Of a stretch of DNA of 8,941 nt, positions 5,742-8,941 are shown piece by piece (positions within the stretch are counted from its first letter, which is position 1; the number at the start of each line of letters is the position of its first letter). This DNA is from CAYUYM01 sp964449305 (GTDB taxonomy: Bacteria; Bacteroidota; Ignavibacteria; SZUA-365; CAYQST01): NCBI GenBank assembly GCA_964449305.1, contig CAYUYM010000139.1, positions 1-8,941 of the forward strand. Reading direction: 5' to 3'. A program made the translations under genes and the position numbers. The notes under the pieces were generated by a model. The model did not search any database and was not told where the DNA came from. It saw only the letters and a list, made by a program, of their open reading frames with translations.

Positions 5742-6509
5742 TCAGTTCGGGAGCAGCACCGAGGCCACGTTGGACGGCGTGGCGTTGATGGCGGGATACA
5801 CCATGTGGTCGTTCGCGATGTCCATCCAGTTGTCGCTGGCGAGCGCATCGCCGTGGCCCACCACGTACAGCATCGTCCCCGGCCTGAAGCCCGCCTCTTC
5901 GATGGTGGTCCAGAACAGCGGGCGTTTGAAGGCCGACGTCTGGCACTCGGTGTAGGCCACCATGCGGTAGGACGTGGAGGAGACGGAGCTGGTGTCGCTG
6001 ATGAAGAAGCGCGCACCCCGGCGGAACTCGTCCGTCGGTGCGGGAAGGATGATGCCTTCCACATACACCTGCGCCGATGGACCGGTCCCCACCACGGATA
6101 GTCTCAGTTCGCTCACCTCCGTGGTGGACCGCTGTGCCATGATGATCGTGGGCGCCTGTGCCGGCACATCCCCGCCGAGGAACTGGAAGCCCTGAAGCTG
6201 ATAGGTGCCGAAGCCCGGCCGCGACAATTCGATGTTGTAGGTGCCGGTGGGCAGGTCGCGGATCTCGAAGCGGCCGCGCTGGTTCGTCACCGCGGTCAGC
6301 GTGCCCGCCTTCACCAGCACATTCTCCCGGTTGACCAGGTTCGTGCCGAACTCATCGGCGAGGATGACGTAGCCGACGAGGGTGCCTTTGAGTGCGGGCC
6401 CTGCGGGACCGGCCGGTCCGGTGTCGCCCTTGGAGCAGCCGGTTGTGGAAGCGGCAATGACGAGCATCGCCGCGGAGGCGGTCAACAGAAGGAGGGGACG
6501 AAGGCGCAT
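5742..6509 (-). CDS. Lipoprotein with collagen-like stub and carboxypeptidase-regulatory-like domain
   Basis: This is a 255-residue protein. The ATG at 6509 follows AGAGGAA with good spacing. A signal peptide (Arg2, Arg4, hydrophobic core) ends at a lipobox Thr-Thr-Gly-Cys, Cys25. Immediately after come four collagen-type triplets, GDT-GPA-GPA-GPA (residues 28-39), then a segment at ~42-125 resembling the CarboxypepD_reg / prealbumin-like beta-sandwich (GYVILADEFG, VTNQRGRFEIRDLPTGTYNIELSRPGF), which in other proteins is a stabilising or sugar-contacting module. The C-terminal half (~130-255) is not recognised. The protein is likely anchored in the inner or outer membrane facing the periplasm or surface. 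It is 11 bp downstream of the propeller-like lipoprotein and almost certainly co-transcribed with it. The function is unknown. Confidence 0.88.
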   Translation of the reverse strand: MRLRPLLLLTASAAMLVIAASTTGCSKGDTGPAGPAGPALKGTLVGYVILADEFGTNLVNRENVLVKAGTLTAVTNQRGRFEIRDLPTGTYNIELSRPGFGTYQLQGFQFLGGDVPAQAPTIIMAQRSTTEVSELRLSVVGTGPSAQVYVEGIILPAPTDEFRRGARFFISDTSSVSSTSYRMVAYTECQTSAFKRPLFWTTIEEAGFRPGTMLYVVGHGDALASDNWMDIANDHMVYPAINATPSNVASVLLPN

Positions 6510-6520
6510 GAAGGTTCCTC

Positions 6521-7681
6521 TCAGAGTGGATCAGAAATGACCGGCATGCCGCATGCCACGGCGGGCAGCAGCATGGTGATGCGGGAGCCGTCGGTGGAGG
6601 CCATGAACACGGAGCGACGGCCTGATCCATCGCTGCGGGCCAGCATGAACACGATGGCCCCGCCGTCCGGGGCGATGGCAAGGGCACGGCCTGCCGCCTG
6701 TGCATCGCAGCCGGTGAGCGTCGGATGGGTGAAAAGGACGGGCGTGGAGATGAGGGCGCCCGTGACGGGGGAGCGCAGCTCGATGCCGCCGGTGCCGAAC
6801 ACCACCATGCGGGACGCGCTCACGGCCAGCTGTTGCGCCCAGACGAGGGACGCCGCCGGGAGTGTCAGCACCTTCCTGCTGCTGCCGGATGCCGCAAACA
6901 GCGTGTCGCCATGCTCGTAAAGCAGCGTTCCCGTGGTGTTGTCGAAGCCCCGGAGGGCGTAGGCGCGCGCGTCGGGTGCCGTCACGGGGTGAAGCGTGCC
7001 GTTGTTCCACTCCCAGATCTGCCATGCCGCAAGTTCCTCGACGTCGGCAGGGAAGCGCACGCCGGTGACCACAAACCAGATCCGCGAGCCATCCTCATTG
7101 ACGAGCACCTGATTTCCCGCAGGGCGGGCGGCTGCCACACCGAGCGATGCCATCCGGGCGCGGACAGAGTCGTGAACATCGAAGGTCTCCGCGGCGCGTG
7201 TGCTGCAACTGACGCGCACCAGCGTCAGCCGGGATTGCGAGCCGTCGCGCGAAGGTGTGGTGGGGTGGTCGAGTCCGAGGTAGGCGGCGTAGTGGGCATT
7301 GGCGGAGAGGGCCACGCGTGGCGGGAGGGAGGGGCTGAAGGTGCGCTTCACATCGGCCGGCACGGGCACGGGCACCGCCACCACGGAGCCGTCGGTGCAC
7401 CTGGCCATCATCCGGTAACCGGCGCTGTCCTGGATTTCGGCGATCACCACACCGCCCGCGGCCACACAGGAGAGGTGGATGGCAGAGCCGGGGATGAGGC
7501 GCGTCACCGTGCCGGATTCCGTGACGCGGAACATGCCGAGGGAGTCGCCCGAGGCGCCGTCCAGCGTGCTGATGGGATGATACACCACACGACGTCCCAT
7601 TGTGGGATCGACGCCGCTGTCGGTGCATGAGGCGGCGACAAGGGCGGTGGCAAGGAGCAGAAGGGAAAGGCGATGTGGCAT
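6521..7681 (-). CDS. Lipoprotein with WD40-like / TolB-type beta-propeller segments
   Basis: This is a 386-residue protein. The frame is open to 8023 but the real start is the ATG at 7681, which opens a short signal peptide with a lipobox Ala-Ala-Ser-Cys (Cys19). The rest contains repeated blade-like pieces of the PD40/TolB kind: ALSANAHYAAYLGLD (125-139), NEDGSRIWFVVTG (195-207), IAPDGGAIVFMLARSDGSG (336-354) and FMASTDGSRITMLLP (359-373). This implies a beta-propeller exposed to the periplasm or outside, a fold used for protein or ligand contact. The four or five blades I can see are diverged, so the blade number is uncertain. No Shine-Dalgarno precedes the start; the leader is instead pyrimidine-rich. 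It lies 40 bp after the thioredoxin-like lipoprotein and 11 bp before the collagen-stub lipoprotein. No catalytic residues are visible. Confidence 0.85.
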   Translation of the reverse strand: MPHRLSLLLLATALVAASCTDSGVDPTMGRRVVYHPISTLDGASGDSLGMFRVTESGTVTRLIPGSAIHLSCVAAGGVVIAEIQDSAGYRMMARCTDGSVVAVPVPVPADVKRTFSPSLPPRVALSANAHYAAYLGLDHPTTPSRDGSQSRLTLVRVSCSTRAAETFDVHDSVRARMASLGVAAARPAGNQVLVNEDGSRIWFVVTGVRFPADVEELAAWQIWEWNNGTLHPVTAPDARAYALRGFDNTTGTLLYEHGDTLFAASGSSRKVLTLPAASLVWAQQLAVSASRMVVFGTGGIELRSPVTGALISTPVLFTHPTLTGCDAQAAGRALAIAPDGGAIVFMLARSDGSGRRSVFMASTDGSRITMLLPAVACGMPVISDPL

Positions 7682-7721
7682 GATGGCGGAGGCGGAGGTG
7701 GATCGGTTGGGGCGGTGCCGA

Positions 7722-8153
7722 CTACTGCAGCACGCCCTTGGAACGGAGCTCGGACAGGATCTCGTCATACTCCCACAACCCCACATGGCGCGTGATCTCA
7801 CGGCGGTCCGGGCCGAGCACAACCTGCGTCGGGATGAGCTGGATGCTCCACTGCTCGAGGAGTTCAGGCGCGTCCTCGTTGTAGATCTGGGCGACGCGGA
7901 TGTCGGGGTGCTCCGCCTTGAGGCGCCGGAGGATGGGCTGCATCTCCCGGCAGGGCTTGCAGCTCTTGCCTCCGAATTCCAGGAAGGAGATGCCTCCCTG
8001 CGCAAGGTGTGCCTCGAAGTCATCCTTCGTCAGGACCGGGATGACAACGGAGTCACCCGGTGCGGAGGCGCCGGTCTGGGACTGTCCCTCCCTGTCACCG
8101 CCGCAGGCGCCGATCAGGAGGGTGAATAGCAGCAGGGGGAGGATGCGATGCAT
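7722..8153 (-). CDS. Thioredoxin-fold lipoprotein (CKPC active site)
   Basis: This is a 143-residue protein. The ATG at 8153 opens a signal peptide with lipobox Ile-Gly-Ala-Cys (Cys17), followed by a short Gly/Ser-rich linker. The thioredoxin domain covers ~36-140: strand ISFLEFGG, active site Ser-Cys65-Lys-Pro-Cys68, then REMQPILRRL helix, the VAQIYNEDAPELLEQW strand-helix, and the cis-proline loop Ile-Pro108-Thr. The residue before the first cysteine is Ser, not the Trp of classical thioredoxins. It probably reduces or exchanges disulfides on the periplasmic side of a membrane; the electron donor (a CcdA/DsbD-type protein) is not in the window. It is first in the minus-strand set 8153-5192 and divergent from the cupin gene. 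It could be a specific redox partner for exported proteins nearby or a general reductant; the sequence cannot tell which. Confidence 0.93.
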   Translation of the reverse strand: MHRILPLLLFTLLIGACGGDREGQSQTGASAPGDSVVIPVLTKDDFEAHLAQGGISFLEFGGKSCKPCREMQPILRRLKAEHPDIRVAQIYNEDAPELLEQWSIQLIPTQVVLGPDRREITRHVGLWEYDEILSELRSKGVLQ

Positions 8154-8334
8154 GATGCCTGTCAGAACGTGGTGGAAGCGGGTGATGTCCTCGCGGACGT
8201 ATCGAACGCTTCAACTTGCGGAAACCCGTTCAGGAATTCAAGCCTCATCCATTTCCTTTTGCCGGAATTCGTGATAGTTTTCCGATGGGATCCAAACGGA
8301 CGGTTCGCAACGCACTCACCACATCCCATACGCC
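8154..8334. promoter_or_regulatory. Divergent intergenic region with weak promoter candidates
   Basis: This 181-bp gap separates two genes transcribed away from each other, so it should contain both promoters. On the plus strand TTTC (8252-8255), 19 bp, then TAGTTTTC (8275-8282) partly match the Bacteroidota TTTG / TAnnTTTG promoter. On the minus strand a TTTC-N19-TACGTCCG match is weaker. Two GAATTC sites (8234-8239 and 8265-8270) lie 31 bp apart, about three helical turns. No conclusive element is seen. Confidence 0.3.
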
Positions 8335-8865
8335 ATGTCAACAGCACAGCATTGGATCACCGCCTTGGCCTTGTGCCCCCACCCCGAGGGTGGATGGTTC
8401 GCCGAAGTGTATCGCTCCCCGGAGATCATCGACGAGGCGGCCCTTGCGCCGCGATACGGCGCCGCGCGCTGCCTCTCCACCTCCATCTACTTCCTGCTCG
8501 AAAGCGGACAGTGCTCCACCCTGCACCGCCTTGCCTCCGACGAGACTTGGCACTTCTATGACGGGAGCCCGCTCACCATCCACATGATCGACGCACGCGG
8601 GCGCTACAGCACCGCCCACCTGGGGCCGGATCACGCCATGGGCGAGCGCTTCCAGATCACCATCCCGCATGACACATGGTTCGGTGCAACCGTGGACGAC
8701 GAGGCCTCCCACACTCTCATCGGCTGTACGGTGGCACCAGGGTTCGAGTACGACGACTTCGAGCCCGGCAACCGGGACAGGCTTTGCAAGCTCCATCCTG
8801 CCCATCGTGACATCATCATCCGCCTCACGCATGCTGCGGACTGGGCACATCCCGAGCCCGCGTGA
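8335..8865 (+). CDS. Cupin_5 (DUF985) family protein
   Basis: This 176-residue protein is a full-length match to the Cupin_5 / DUF985 family, a small RmlC-like beta-barrel whose yeast member is YML079W. Visible family signatures are HPEGGWFAEVYRS (16-28), STSIYFLL (48-55), LHRLASDETWHFYDGSPL (63-80), the WFGA block (114-117) and CTVAPGFEYDDFEPG (131-145). The His and Glu of LHRLASDE sit where cupins place metal or ligand residues. No reaction is established for the family; sugar or small-molecule binding is likely. There is no signal peptide, so it is cytoplasmic. The ATG at 8335 is the only start that keeps the family N-terminus, though no Shine-Dalgarno precedes it. A further gene may begin 18 bp downstream in the same direction. 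Confidence 0.95.
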   Translation: MSTAQHWITALALCPHPEGGWFAEVYRSPEIIDEAALAPRYGAARCLSTSIYFLLESGQCSTLHRLASDETWHFYDGSPLTIHMIDARGRYSTAHLGPDHAMGERFQITIPHDTWFGATVDDEASHTLIGCTVAPGFEYDDFEPGNRDRLCKLHPAHRDIIIRLTHAADWAHPEPA

Positions 8866-8883
8866 CCACGGAGCGCTTCACCC

Positions 8884-8941
8884 ATGCCCACCGCCACGGC
8901 ACCGCCTGACACAGCCGCCGACATCCTCCGGCATCTCCACA
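8884..8941 (+). CDS. Start of an unidentified gene, cut by the window edge
   Basis: The ATG at 8884 follows GGAG (8870-8873 region) by about ten bases and lies 18 bp after the cupin stop. The 19 visible codons (Met-Pro-Thr-Ala-Thr-Ala-Pro-Pro-Asp-Thr, then AADILRHLH) have no stop and a helix-like end. This is too short to identify. It may form an operon with the cupin gene. Confidence 0.5.
   Translation, partial: MPTATAPPDTAADILRHLH

Noticed and set aside
5678..6064. 129-codon N-terminal extension of the SRPBCC protein
   Set aside because: It overlaps most of the C-terminal half of the collagen-stub lipoprotein gene and has Arg/Ser/Pro-rich shadow composition; domain similarity begins just after the ATG at 5677.
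6725..7630. Plus-strand open frame (301 codons) opposite the propeller lipoprotein
   Set aside because: Antisense shadow with low-complexity Arg/Gly/His-rich protein; the opposite strand has a lipobox and blade motifs.
8338..8850. Minus-strand open frame opposite the cupin gene
   Set aside because: The plus-strand reading is a full-length Cupin_5 match, so the minus frame is a shadow.
1..8941. CRISPR array, tRNA, rRNA or transposase gene
   Set aside because: No regularly spaced repeats, no cloverleaf-like sequence and no transposase-like protein were seen on either strand.

Overview
The window is GC-rich (roughly 60-65% by eye) and densely coded. It looks like a member of the Bacteroidota/Chlorobi (FCB) superphylum with a high-GC genome, such as a Kapabacteria-, Ignavibacteria- or Rhodothermia-like lineage. 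The main clue is a textbook type IX secretion (T9SS) C-terminal sorting domain on the protein at 1319-2530. Supporting clues are many lipoproteins with the envelope style of this group, periplasmic linkers with repeated Arg-Asp-Thr motifs, and several genes without a Shine-Dalgarno site. This placement is inference; there is no rRNA or other marker gene in the window.

Layout: nine genes lie on the minus strand and are read right to left. The first set (8153 down to 5192) is a small thioredoxin-fold lipoprotein, a beta-propeller-like lipoprotein, a lipoprotein with a short collagen-like stub and a carboxypeptidase-regulatory-like domain, and a cytoplasmic SRPBCC (START-like) ligand-binding protein. 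A 140-bp gap follows. The second set (5051 down to 1) is an ECF sigma factor, a membrane anti-sigma-like protein whose C-terminus looks like an outer-membrane beta-barrel, a lipoprotein with a calcium-loop motif, a T9SS-exported von Willebrand factor A (VWA) protein, and a VIT-plus-VWA exported protein that runs off the left edge. On the plus strand, divergent from the thioredoxin gene, are a Cupin_5 (DUF985) gene and the first codons of a further gene.

How they may work together: genes 5051-1319 are tightly packed (13-bp gap, 23-bp overlap, ATGA overlap) and read as one envelope-sensing operon. A sigma factor is held by an anti-sigma protein that may physically bridge the inner and outer membranes, and its likely co-regulated cargo is surface lipoprotein and VWA proteins. 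This sigma / barrel-type anti-sigma / lipoprotein / VWA-T9SS / VIT-VWA module is the most interesting part of the window. The right half is more ordinary envelope and housekeeping coding.

One caution: the first ~134 bases do not look like the natural continuation of the VIT-VWA gene. They are lower in GC and break the VWA domain exactly at a conserved motif, so a mobile-element insertion, rearrangement or assembly join should be suspected.
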